From NCBI GenBank assembly GCA_016946835.1, contig JACVTC010000160.1, positions 1 through 25,000 on the forward strand: a DNA stretch of 25,000 nt, given 5' to 3'. Positions 1 through 11,672 of this stretch are shown piece by piece; the stretch's first letter is position 1, and each line of letters begins with the position of its first letter. The stretch is from Neocallimastix lanati (nom. inval.) (lineage: Eukaryota; Neocallimastigomycota; Neocallimastigomycetes; Neocallimastigales; Neocallimastigaceae). Position numbers and translations under genes: made by a program. The notes under the pieces were generated by a model. That model ran no database searches. It had not been told where the DNA came from and saw nothing but the letters and a program-made list of their open reading frames with translations.

Positions 1-191
1 TTTAAGATTATAATATTTATTGAAAATATTTAATTTGTATTATGTATATATATTATCAAAATAAAATGAAAAATAAAATATAAGTAAAATTATAGAATTG
101 ATTAAATAGTAATGTAAACATTGTTATCACAGATATGAATAATACAGAATCTAGTACATATTCTGATAGTAGTGACAAAATATATAATATC

Positions 192-280
<89 letters not shown>

Positions 281-410
281 TAATAATAGTAATAAAATAA
301 TAACAATAATATTTTTAATAATAGTAGTATTAGTGATAGTGTAAATAGAAATATTAATAATAATGATAGTGAAAATAATCGTATTATTTTCACTATTATA
401 CAATTCAACT
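1..410 (+). pseudogene. Decayed LINE-type retrotransposon fragment with an Asn-codon run
   Basis: This stretch matches, in opposite orientation, the part of the LINE remnant at about 1075-1350. From position 1 the similarity is fairly weak. From about 106 to 192 it is strong (roughly nine bases in ten by eye), covering the shared start MNN-ESS-SDSS and the phrase YNINNN. A run of about 32 Asn codons, nearly all AAT, follows at 192-287. Just after the run the frame that matches the other copy shifts: the 135 frame degenerates into Ile/Val, whereas the frame containing 302-457 resumes the matching NSSIS and NRNIN phrases. Similarity ends near 400, and the C-terminal domain seen in the other copy is missing. 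I read this as a truncated, frameshifted copy continuing off the left edge. A small independent Asn-rich gene is an alternative but less likely. Confidence 0.55.
192..290 (+). repeat. (AAT)n microsatellite encoding poly-Asn
   Basis: About 32 consecutive AAT units, with one AAC, lie inside the LINE fragment. The inverted copy near 1200 has only five Asn codons at the same point, so the run has expanded since the copies diverged. Confidence 0.9.
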
Positions 411-644
411 ATTTTATTTTATTTAATTTTTATAATTGTAATTATTGCGAACTTTAATTTTTATTTATTTATTCATTTATTAATTCGTGAAAATTTTTAA
501 TTTTAATAAAATATAAAAAAAAACATAAAATTAATAAAATAAATAAATATTATTTGTCAACTGGAACATAATAATATTCAAAATAGAAATGTGAAATAAA
601 AAGGAATATTCAAAATAAAGTATACAAATAAATTCAAAAAAAAA
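411..644. other. AT-rich spacer between the two LINE remnants
   Basis: Almost pure A/T with no reading frame of note. It separates the truncated 3' end of the plus-strand LINE fragment from the 3' side of the minus-strand fragment. Confidence 0.6.
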
Positions 645-1615
645 GTTCATTTGTAACGAACCTCACTTCCTTAAGGATTAGGGTTTGAATTGACTATCTG
701 AAAGAAATTATGGTCTTCTCTTTCAAAGGCATTGGTCCTGTTAGCCTGTCTTACTACATTTTCAGAGTTGACGTTCCTGGTTAGTTTTCACTTATAATTT
801 CGGACTAGTAACCCTTGTCGAGTACTAGCTCTAGGCATAATTTCTGTAAAGAGAGCCGCAGATCGCAGAAAGAATGGTGTTTTTGAATTATCACCCACCA
901 AAAATGATTTAATTATAAACAAAACATCCCATTCCTTTTTATAAATTGTTTCAATAGTGTCTGCATTTCTTCCACCAAGAAGGATGTTATATAATCGGTA
1001 CCACTTCACATATATATTTACACATTTATTATTTAGAAAATTACTTGAATTAATATAATTTTCAACAATTTATCTATTTACTACATTATTAGTAACGATA
1101 CTATTATTTTTACTATTACTATTATTAATATTCCTATTTTCACTGTTACTAATACTACTATTATTAACAATATTATTTCTATTGTTATTATTATTAATAT
1201 TATAAACTTCGTTACTACTATCAGAATCTGGACTTGATTCTATATTATTCATATCTGTGATAACAGTGTGTTTACATTACTATTTGATATTGGACATATT
1301 TAGAAATTATAAAAATTTTTTCATATAGAATTTCAACATCCTTAAAATATTTTATTCGAAATTCACTGAAAAGATAGCATTTAGGAAACTAATGTTCCAA
1401 TAGAGGATTACTATTTTTTCTATAACAAGGACACCTTTCTAGACAGTATTCTTCAGTCATTTTGGCAGTTTTGGCAACACGAGCATCGAATTTTTATCCA
1501 CATTTGACATTAAGTACCCATCTGAAACCAACGCTAAATTTGGGGTACTTTAGGTAGTCTCTAATTTTTTTAAATTATATTTCTTATAAGCCATAGCCTT
1601 GATTGTTTTAGGAAA
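645..1615 (-). pseudogene. Decayed LINE (non-LTR retrotransposon) ORF2 C-terminus
   Basis: Read on the minus strand, the segment gives in order: YKKYNLKKLETT (about 1590-1545); after a frameshift FRWVLNVKCG; then ARVAKTAKMTEEYC running into a zinc knuckle at 1445-1377 with pattern C-x3-C-x-C-x10-H-x4-C; an Asn-rich tract (1252-1070); and a C-terminal piece (1069-788) containing WYRLYNILLGG and a hydrophobic helix, ending at a TGA. The knuckle followed by an L-L-G-G motif and a terminal helix is typical of the region after the reverse transcriptase in LINE ORF2 proteins. That family knowledge is from memory. At least three in-frame stops and two frameshifts show it is dead, and the reverse transcriptase and endonuclease are absent. 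The GC-richer 645-787 is probably its 3' UTR. Its composition stands out from the flanking DNA. Confidence 0.7.
1070..1252 (-). other. Asn-rich tract within the LINE remnant
   Basis: This is an open frame of 60 codons rich in Asn and Ser, starting MNNIESSPDSDSS. It lies in the same frame as the LINE C-terminal piece ending at 788, with one TAG between them, but in a different frame from the zinc knuckle upstream. A diverged inverted copy occurs at 135-400. It may be an in-frame low-complexity spacer of the element's own protein rather than a separate gene. Confidence 0.55.
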
Positions 1616-1664
1616 ATATAATAATTTTTTTTTATACTAGGAATAGACTTTATTTAATAATATT

Positions 1665-1668
<4 letters not shown>

Positions 1669-1712
<44 letters not shown>
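1669..1712 (+). repeat. Poly(A) tract, 44 bases
   Basis: Uninterrupted run of 44 A. It lies on the 5' side of the minus-strand LINE remnant, so it is not that element's poly(A) tail. Confidence 0.95.
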
Positions 1713-1713
<1 letters not shown>

Positions 1714-2020
1714 ATGAAAATAAATTTAATGAAATTTTTTACATTAATATTAAGAAAAAAAAAATCATTATTCGATACTATATAAGAATAAATAATATAA
1801 ATTAATATGTAAAAAACAAAACAAAACATAACAAAAGATTTTCAAATCACATTTAAAAATTTAAAATGAAATTTCTCTATTGTAGTTCATGTAATGATAA
1901 ATAATAATGTTGATATATATAATTGATATATATAAAAGTACTTTTTATAAAAAATTCTTTCTTTAATTTTTTTAGATTTTTATTATAATTTAATAATCAA
2001 AAATAACAAATAAATATTAA

Positions 2021-2055
<35 letters not shown>

Positions 2056-2254
2056 CTAAAATAAAATACTTTTTAAAATTTAATTATTATACTTTATAAT
2101 TTTCTATATTTCTCTTCTTACATGTTTCATTTTTAATTTCTTTCTTAATTTTTTTTTTTTAAATATCGATAAATTTTTATTAAAAAAAAAAAAAGCAATA
2201 AAAAAAAGAAAAATAAATATATAAAACATTTAATTCTTTTAAATTCTTTTTAAA
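1713..2254. other. AT-rich intergenic stretch downstream of the secreted-protein gene
   Basis: No coding potential is visible. It holds a 32-base poly(T) tract at 2024-2055 and shorter A and T runs. The part next to 2255 must include the 3' UTR of the minus-strand gene, but no specific polyadenylation site can be chosen in such AT-rich sequence. Confidence 0.6.
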
Positions 2255-2887
2255 TTAGGCAAGAAGAATAGCAATAATTGAAGTGAGACCTAAAAGTCCC
2301 ATTGACCACTTTGCAGTAGTGGCATCATTGGAATCTGCAGGTTTAACTTGGTTTCCACTAGAACTACTACTAGAACTACTACTACCACTACTACTACCAC
2401 TACTACTACCTTCAGTAAGAGATGGGTTAACATCCGCTATAGCAAGAACTTGATAGTTACTATCAACTAAACTAAGTCTACCAACATAATCTAATAAAGC
2501 AGCATGACAAAATGGATTAACTTCACTAACATCAAATGAAAGAGTTTGTGGTTGATTTGGATCAATTGCAGATACTGAACCATCTGGAGTAAGAGCCATA
2601 CCTTTATCACTACCAATTTTAGCACCCATCCACTTAGCTGTTATGACACCTGGGAACATATAGAAATTTTCTACAGTAAAGTGACAATCATCGTTTATTA
2701 CTACAGTACCACCAATTTCATATCTAATATTTGGATTATCTTTATCGTGAACGGCAACAAGTTGAAGTGGGGCAGAAAGAGTTCCACTTGGTTTCTTTGA
2801 AGCATCACATTTACTTGGGGAACAGGATTGACCAAATACAGTTGAAGTAGCAATAGCTAAAGAGGCAAGTAAACTTAAAAATTTCAT
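2255..2887 (-). CDS. Secreted, probably GPI-anchored protein with possible DM13-like domain
   Basis: A complete intronless gene for 210 residues. Residues 1-19 form a signal peptide (hydrophobic core LSLLASLAIA, likely cut after VFG). A compact domain at about 35-153 has the pattern GGTVVINDDC-F-V-NF, then AKWMGAK and a final LVDSNYQVLAIAD. There are four cysteines (22, 27, 68, 127), two of them just after the signal. A Gly/Ser linker (160-178, with nine consecutive serines) leads to a polar stretch and a hydrophobic tail (about 195-210) ending ILLA, as expected for GPI attachment. The GGTV-I-DD-F-V-NF and A-W-G spacing resembles the first half of DM13 domains, but the rest is not a clear match, so the function is unknown. 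A cell-wall or surface protein is the natural inference. It is much GC-richer than its flanks. The ATG at 2887-2885 is fixed by the signal peptide. Confidence 0.85.
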   Translation of the reverse strand: MKFLSLLASLAIATSTVFGQSCSPSKCDASKKPSGTLSAPLQLVAVHDKDNPNIRYEIGGTVVINDDCHFTVENFYMFPGVITAKWMGAKIGSDKGMALTPDGSVSAIDPNQPQTLSFDVSEVNPFCHAALLDYVGRLSLVDSNYQVLAIADVNPSLTEGSSSGSSSGSSSSSSSSSGNQVKPADSNDATTAKWSMGLLGLTSIIAILLA

Positions 2888-5800
2888 TTTGTCTATAAAA
2901 CATTATATATTAATTAAATTAATTATTAATTATATGTATTTATATATCTTTTTTTTTTTTTTTTTTTTTAATTTTTTAGCAATGTATTGTCAAAAAAATT
3001 TTTTTATCTATATCAAATACATTAATTCATTATGATTTAATTTCTATATTTTCTTATTCTATTTTTATATATATCTTTTGATTAATAAAGAAAAATATAT
3101 ACCTTTAATAATTTATATTTTGCTTTAAATAAGAATTTTATAAATATTTCAATAAATGAAATATTGTAATTAAAAAAATTTCTTTAATTATTAAATAAAA
3201 AAGATAAATTGAAAATAAAAATAAAATTATAAAAGGAAAAAAATTAAAATATTTATATTTTTTTTTTTTAAAAAAAAAAAAAAATTGGGAAAAGAAAAAA
3301 TTATAATTAATAATAATTAACATATCAATAATATAATTAATAATAAAACTTATATAATTAAATAACTTTTTTACATAAATTAATAAATTAAATATACAAT
3401 AAATATATCATAAATATATTTCAATATAATTCAATCATTAAATTCAATTTATTTCTTAATTAAAGAATTATTATGTTCATTAGGATATTAACAGATAATT
3501 AATAAATTTATGATTTATTATAAATATAAATATTATATATGAATACATTTAATTAGATATAATGAAATTGAAATATTTAAATATTGTTGATTTATAAATT
3601 TTATTATTATATATATAATATATATTGATGAAACCTATTATAATAATAATAATAAAATTCACAATTGCCTTCCATTATATTTTAAATTTTAAAAATATAA
3701 TTTTAAATAAATTGGAAATATATAAAATTTTAATATGAATTATATAAAATTTAACATATAATTAAATTGGAATTTTGTTTTACAAATAAAGAAATAATAT
3801 ATACTATAATTTTAATATAATTTGTAATAATATATTTATAATTATTTTCATAATTAGTAAATATGAATTTTATCTCATATAATTGAATATATTGAATAAT
3901 ATAATACATATTTTTAAATATATTAACAATATTTTTAAATATAAAAAATTTACTATTTTTAGTAAAAACAAGAAATGTTAAAAGTATTTCTTATTATTAA
4001 AAAATATTATAAATATAAATTATTAAAATAATTAAATATATTTTATATTAATAATATTATAACTTAATTTCTGATAACAAAAAGAAATAATTCTTAATTA
4101 ATATATTAAATAATTAAGTGAATAAAAATGATTTTTTAAATAAATCGAAAATAAGAAAATTAATGTAAATAAACAAAAATAAGTTTTTAATGTTATGATA
4201 AAATTTATTATTAATTATTAATAATAGATAATAGTAATAATTTAAAGAAAAAATAATATAATATATATTTTATAAAAGAAATACAAAAATAATTTATTGA
4301 GGCCAATTAGCTTTAAGTAATGGATAAATGTATGAACCATATATTTGTATTTTTGAAAATTAAACTAGTTCTATTTAATATGAATAAATTTCATATATAA
4401 ATTTAATATAAATTAAAATACTAAAACATTCTTTCTATTTAAGGATAAAAATAATAAAAAACATGGCAAATATAAAAGTTTCTTTCTTTGTAAAAAAAAT
4501 AATAATAATAATAATTAGATTAATATATTTATTATATATTAATTATTATATATAAAATATAATTAATATAAATATGTAAAATAATATGTAAAACGAATAT
4601 GTCAATTCCCCATAGACTATATAATCAATTATTAAATAATTTATATACCTATTATTTCTTTTTCTTTATAAACAATTTTTTTGCAATTTGTAATAATTAA
4701 TATTTATTACTTCATAATATATGAATTTTAATTAATAATTCAAAAAAAAAAAAAATATATATATATATATATATATTAAGCAGTATTTAATCATATTACA
4801 TATTTTTCATAATTATTTCTCTTTCCTACACACAAATATTTTATAATTAATTATTATTTTAAATTATATTGTAAAATAAGTTTCAATCGAGTTAAAAATT
4901 ATAGAATCTTAATTTAAATTTCATTATACTAAATTAAAATTTTAACTTTTATTTATTTTTTTTGTTTAAAATAATAATAAAGGTAATTAATTGCTAAATG
5001 GATTTTAATATTTCTTTATATTAATATAATAAAATAATTAAAGTGATATATAATTTTATTAGGTACTCTTATAACTTTTTTATGTATATATATGACTTTG
5101 AAAAAATAATTTATAAAAAAAATATGATATATATTTTTTTCATCTATTTATTTATATATTAAATTTTATATATATTAATAGAAGTACAAATTTTAATTTA
5201 AAATAAAATAAATTGATTATTTTTAAAATCAATTAATTAGTTGTTAAATCATTCCCCTTAATTCAAAATAAATTCAAAATAATAAAAAAAAAAAAAAAAA
5301 AAAAAAATACAGTATTTAAAAAATAATCACAAAAATTATTTTATAATAAAATCATTTATTTATATATTATTAACATTAATAATAATAATTATCAATCTTG
5401 AAATAATAAAATTTAAAAAAGATGATTTTCAGAAAATATATATGTATAGTATTTGTTATAGTAATAATAATAATACATTTCTTTAGTTTTTTTTTTCTTT
5501 TTTATTACTTTTAATACAAATTAATAAACGACTTATTAAAATAAAATATTGTGGATTTTATAATTTTATCCATTAAAAACAGCAACAAAAGCAATGGATA
5601 GAATTTGAATACATAACATTTTTGTTTTAATTTTTTCATTTGTTTATTTCATTTTTATTTGTCTTTACTATTCTTATTTTTATTTTTTTTTCTATTGTTA
5701 TCATTATAATTTTTATTATATTGAATTATAATTCATTGTTAAAAAATAGTAAAAATGAATAGGTAAATATATAAATAATTTAAATCAATTGTGTTTTTAA

Positions 5801-6004
5801 TATTAAATTAAAATTAATAATATAAAATATACTTTCATTAATATTTTTATATATGAAAAGCATTTATGTATATTAATATTAATACTACTGATGAAAAAGA
5901 TACACTATTTTTTTTTTTTTAAAAAAAAAAATAAATATATATTAAATTGTTAAATTGTTCTTAATTTAATATAAAATAAAATTAATATATCAATGATTAT
6001 ATTA

Positions 6005-6042
<38 letters not shown>

Positions 6043-7134
6043 TCTGTAAAATATATATATACATATATATTTTTTATTTCAAAGAAGTATTATGTAATGA
6101 ATATTTGTATTTTTTTTATTGTTTGTTATTGTTGTTGTTTTTACCATTCATTTATATATAAGTTGTAAATAATAATAATAAAACAAATATTTTTATACTT
6201 TTTTTTTTAATTATTAATAATAAAGTTAATACAAAAGTTTTTTAAGTACAGATGATAATTGGAATCGTTTAGAATATACAATTTAATATAGTCTAGTTTT
6301 CATTATAAAAATATCTTCATTTTGTATAATTTTATTTTTATATTAATGGTAATGACAAAAACATTCTTCTAAAATATATCTACGAATTTAGATAATGTTT
6401 AATAATTTTAAATATATATTAATTTAATCAGCAATAAATGATTAATGGTATTTTTTTTTTTTTTTATTTTATTATTATTATTAAATTTTATATTTAATAT
6501 ATTAAAACTTTATGGATAAATTTTAATTTAAAATTTCTTAAAATTTTATCCATAAATAATATTTATTATAATGAATAATTTAAAATTATAGAATTATAAT
6601 TAGATATAAATATAAAATAATATTAAATATAAAGTAATCATAACAGATTATACTAAAAAAATTAATTGTTAATATATTATAGTTAATTGAAATTTTTAAT
6701 TGATTCATTTATTTAAAATATAGGACGTTATATTAATATTATTTAATTTTTATTTACTTTGTGGTATGTACAATGTTTCTAAATTAGAAAAGTACAAATA
6801 TAGTAATCTGTTTTGACAATAATACCAGAATTCTATGGTAGAAAAAAAAAAAAAAAAAAGAATTCTTTTCTTTTTGTTTATAAAAAAAAAAAATTAATAA
6901 TATATAAAAACAGTAATTTTCAATGTTTAAAAAAATATAGAATAGTATTTTTTTTTCAATAAATTTTAAATAAATAAATCTATTAATAATTATTAGTAAT
7001 TTTTTTATTTATTATAATAAATTATTACAAATAATAAAAATTTAAATTTTAAAATATAAAATTTATTTTTCTTCAATTTTATAATATTATATTTATAATT
7101 ATTGTAATGTAATGTAATTATACCTTTTTCTTAT
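2888..7134. other. AT desert, left part
   Basis: No gene, RNA gene or transposon fragment is recognisable. The sequence is nearly all A/T. Notable tracts are poly(T) at 2949-2969 and 6011-6037, poly(A) at 5284-5307, and an (AT)n run near 4756-4776. Short possible frames such as 3138-3323 on the minus strand encode only Phe/Ile/Leu/Lys and are compositional noise. The stretch next to 2888 must hold the promoter of the minus-strand gene, but no convincing element stands out. Confidence 0.6.
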
Positions 7135-7258
7135 CTTTATTATTATTATTATTATTTTATTTTACTATTTTTATGAAATATTACCATTTAATAGCTTATA
7201 TTTATTATTATTATTAATTTATTTTACTATTTTTATGAAATATTACCATTTAATAGCT
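7135..7258. repeat. Tandem duplication, 62-bp period, two copies
   Basis: Two adjacent copies share, essentially unchanged, a stretch of about 40 bases beginning ATTTTACTATTTTTATG and ending TTTAATAGCT. The first ends at 7196 and the second at 7258. A (TTA)n run precedes each copy. The near-identity indicates a recent local duplication. Confidence 0.85.
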
Positions 7259-7311
7259 GTTATTTAAACTCGTGTATATAAAAATATTAATATATTATTA
7301 ATAATTTGATG

Positions 7312-7413
7312 AAACAGTGACTTTATTTAATATTACAAGGGCTCTAAAAATTTTTTTTCCTTTATTAACATTTAATTTAGAACCCTTTGTAATATTAAAT
7401 AGAATCATTGTTT
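7312..7413. repeat. Imperfect inverted repeat, about 37-bp arms
   Basis: The left arm (7312-7348) and right arm (7376-7413) are reverse complements apart from a few changes and one indel. Shared core: TTTAATATTACAA followed by GGG-TCTAAA. The loop is 27 bases. The arms contain most of the G/C in the neighbourhood. It could fold as a long hairpin or be a tiny MITE-like element, but no clear target-site duplication is visible. Confidence 0.8.
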
Positions 7414-8550
7414 TTTATTGTATTATTTTAATCTATATATATATTTTATATTTTATAAATATTTAATATAAAAATGAATATTTTTATATATAAAATATTA
7501 AGACATTATAGTATCATTTATATGTTAATATTTAAAAACTTTAATAAATATTATTAACCATGGCAAATTCTTTAAATAAAGATTCTTTCTTTTTATGTTG
7601 TATTATTAAATTTATATATTTATAATATACTAATATTATATATAATAAAATAATATAAATAATTTATATTAATAACAACCAATAGCACAAGGTAAGAGCT
7701 TTTAATGTTTATTTGTTGTTATAGAATAATATTTAAACTTTTTTCTTCTATTTGTTTTAGTTTTTTTGTTTTGTGTATTATAAAGTTATTTTATTTTTAA
7801 TATTTATATATATATTATTAATATAATCATATAAAAAATGAATGAAAAAACAATAATTTATCAAATATTGAATATATATTATAATGATATATAGCTTCTG
7901 GTAAATTTTATTTTTATTTATTATTTAAATAAACATTTAAAATATTATCAAATGATTATTTTATTGTGGCAATAAATTTTTTATTTTTTTTTTAGAAAAA
8001 AAAATATAAATTTTTATATTATAGATATTTATGATTATAATAATATTAAACAAAAAAAATATTATTAAATATATTTAAATATAACTATTAAAGTACATTT
8101 CAACATAAAGATATTAATAATTATTGCTATTGTTAGAATATGTTATTGACTTTTAACAATTATTAAAATTATTAACTTATTTATGTTACATATATATATT
8201 TATTAATTTATAAAATTATTTTAGGAAAAGTTTATTGAAAATTTTAATTAAATACATATATAGATTTTAAATCTTCCAAGTCATAAATATGTTGTTGTCA
8301 TTAATTATTTCCCTAATAAGAGCTAATATGGATTTATTTTTTATTATTAATAATAAATTATTTTCTAATAAATTAATAATTCAAAATTATTTTATATTTT
8401 ATAAAGTATAATACAGTCATTATCTATATTGCATTTATTGTATTTGTATGTATATAATATGATATCTTTTAAAATAGGTTATCATTTCAATTATTATTCA
8501 GATTAAATTTTATATATATGTAATTTTTTTTTTGGACATTACTAAATTTT
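7414..8550. other. AT desert between inverted repeat and microsatellite
   Basis: No gene or other structured feature seen. The sequence is nearly all A/T, with scattered short T and A runs. Confidence 0.6.
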
Positions 8551-8587
8551 AATAATAATAATAATAATAGTAATAATAATAATAATA

Positions 8588-8629
<42 letters not shown>

Positions 8630-8695
8630 TAATAATAATAATAATAATAATAATATATAATGATATATAATGATAATAATAATAATAAAAGTTTA
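8551..8695 (+). repeat. Compound (AAT)n microsatellite
   Basis: Long AAT array broken by AGT variants near its start and by TATAATG-type interruptions towards its end. It is not in any credible reading frame. Confidence 0.9.
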
Positions 8696-10239
8696 ATTTA
8701 TTTATAAGATTATATAAAATAGTAATTAGAATTGTTCAACTAAACTGGTTTAGACGTATTTATTTTATTTGTGGTTTGATTCTAGATTTAATATTTAGTT
8801 TGTTAAATATATTTACTTTATATTTTATTATCAAAGTAAAACTGGATATTATTTACTTTAAAAAAAATTAATAATAAAATATAAAATTCTATTAAATACG
8901 TATTAACAAAACAAACCTATTTGTAGTATGTATTAACAGAATTATATTACAATATCATATGTTTTTAGTATTGTTTTATGATATTTTATCTAAACTATAT
9001 ATATACATAGGAAATAATAAACTGATACAAAAGATGAGCAATTTGTTTATTATTGTTATAGTACCCAAATAAAAAAAATAAAAAAAAAAAATTATATTAT
9101 CACTAATATATCTATACATTTATATTATATAAAAATTAATATAAATATTTTATTTTTTTTTAAAAAAAAAAATAATAATCATGAGCATACTAATGAAGAT
9201 GTTGTTTTTTATTAAAATATTTATCTGATATTTCTTTAAATAATCTTTTATGAAATTCTTTTATATATATAATCAATATATAATAACTATTACTACATAT
9301 ATATTATTTAATATTTCTTTTATAATTCTAACTAAAGGTTTAATAATTATTAATCAAATATTTCATTATAAAATAAAAGATAATTATTAAATAAAATAAA
9401 AATAAATATATATAATACGATTTTCCTTTACTGATTTAATGATAATGATAATAGAAAATTAAATGTAAAAGATTTAATTTTATAATTATTAATATATAAA
9501 AATTAAATTAATAATCTATTTTATTATTATAATTATTGTTATTGTTGTTGTTTTTGTTGTTGTTGTTGTTGTATAAAATATATAAATATTCAATTTCCGG
9601 TATAAAATATAATAATATTTAATTAAAAAAAAAAAAAAGAGAATAATTTATTATACACTGAATGGATGTCACCTCATAATTAAGGCACAATAAAATATAT
9701 GGTCATAATATACTTCTTTAAAATGTATATATATATGATTAATAATAATTAAAATAGTTTTTAATAATAAAAAAAATATTAGTAATATAATAATGACCAT
9801 TTTTTAAAAATTGTTTTTAATAATATGGAAAAAATATTATAAATGTCAAAATAAAAAAAAATACAATATTTTTAATGTTAAGTATTTTATATTAATGATG
9901 CATTAATTATATAAAAACCATAATTATTTATAATGTATAATTAAATTATAATTTTTTTTTTTTATCACGAACAACTCTGTGTATTCATTTATATATATAT
10001 ATATAATTATAATAATATTATAAATAAAAATTTTTTAAATAATATAAATATAATATATAGAAATTAATAATATAAAAATAATAATAAATATAATAATAAA
10101 AATATTATATAAATATTAATAACTTGAATTAATTTAAATATAATAAACTTCAATTGTATTAATATATGATTAGTGCTATTGTTGATCTTTTTTAATAAAA
10201 TCAATCATAAAAGAATTTGGTATAACTATTACAGAACAA
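8696..10239. other. AT desert, middle part
   Basis: No coding potential. It contains a short (TTG)n run near 9539-9571 and slightly GC-richer patches near 8735-8800 and 9660-9700 that I cannot assign to any gene or element. Confidence 0.5.
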
Positions 10240-10665
10240 ACAGACAAAAACTTTAAAATTTTCGGTCTTTTCATGAGGGAGGGAGAGAGGAGAGAAAGAA
10301 ATATTAACATATTTAAGTAAATATTTTTTTTACTAATACTAAAAATATTTTAAAATAATCCAATAATCCTCAGCAATATCGGGCATTCCATGAATCTACT
10401 TTATAATATTAAAATTCGAACAAGGGAGCTAGTACGAAAACATATAGGTTAGGTTATATTAATCTCGCTTCAAAGGGAAATTATGAACTGGAGAAGTAGT
10501 ACTAGTAAAATTCTCAGGGATAATATGTATGTCAGAGCGCCACTGCTGAAACACTCAGTATGGTCGTCCAGTAGGGATAATTTTGCCTTTATAAAAAGGA
10601 AGTGTGTGACTACCTCAATATTCCTACTGCTCCTGAGGTGGGACTGAAACCAAGAAAAAAACAAA
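10240..10665. other. GC-richer unassigned island, possibly decayed mobile DNA
   Basis: The composition rises sharply above the surrounding desert. A purine tract (GAGGGAGGGAGAGAGG) sits near 10275-10290, and from about 10375 to 10650 the sequence reads like former coding DNA. On the plus strand one frame is open from about 10451 to 10648 and includes RDNFAFIKRKC; on the minus strand 10470-10664 is open for 64 codons with no recognisable motif. Neither frame matches a family I know. A remnant of a transposable element is my best guess, from composition alone. Confidence 0.4.
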
Positions 10666-10866
10666 TAATTATAATTTTAATAATTTAACTACCATCGAGT
10701 TATAAAGGAAGTAAATAAATAAAAAAAAAAAAAAAAAAGTAAACTTTCTAGCTTTCTAATAATTAGTAAAAATTAATGTTCTCCTAATGAATCATGTCCT
10801 ACCAAAAGGAATATAAATTTAAAATGATAAAGATAAATAATTTTATTTAATAATTTTTTTACATAT

Positions 10867-10897
<31 letters not shown>

Positions 10898-11638
10898 TCA
10901 ATTAATTATTAATTATTATTATTATTACTTTATTTATCTTATTTATTTATTTATTATTTATTTAATATTTATTTATTAATTAATTATTAATTATTATTTT
11001 ATTTATTTGAATTTATAATGCATTATTTATTATTAAGAACAATAAAATAAAAATATAGGATAAATTTAAATAAAGATATATCTCTCATCGGATTACATAA
11101 AAATTAATGAAACAATAATAAAATACATATTAATAATAATGATAAATAATAAAAATTTAATTTTATTTCATGTGCAATCCTTCATATTATTTATCATTTT
11201 TTTTTATAATATAATAACAGTTATTTAATAAAAAAAAAAAAAAAGTAATAATAATATTATATAAAAATTATATAAAATATTATAACTTTTATCTTAACTA
11301 TTTTTTACTTTATATTTTTCATCATCATCATTGTCATGATAATCATTTAAAGATTAAAAAAATTTTTTATTAATTCGAAATTATAAACAAATTTTTTATT
11401 TTATTTTATTTTTATTATTATTATTTTTTTTAATTATTTATTATTAATATTTTATTATTACTTCATTATTATCATAATTGTAATATTAATTATATTTATA
11501 ATTTATTATAATTAATTATTTATTTCAAAACATATATATATATATAAATATAAATATAAATATTATAATTGAGTTTTAAAAAAAAAAATAAAATAAAAAT
11601 TTTTTTTTTTCAAAAAGTTTTTATAATGTGTTACTGAA

Positions 11639-11672
<34 letters not shown>

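Noticed and set aside
56-408. Minus-strand frames encoding long Leu and Tyr runs
   Set aside because: They are the antisense of the (AAT)n tract in the LINE remnant and have no independent support.
3138-3323. Minus-strand 61-codon frame
   Set aside because: Made of Phe, Ile, Leu and Lys only; expected by chance from A/T runs.
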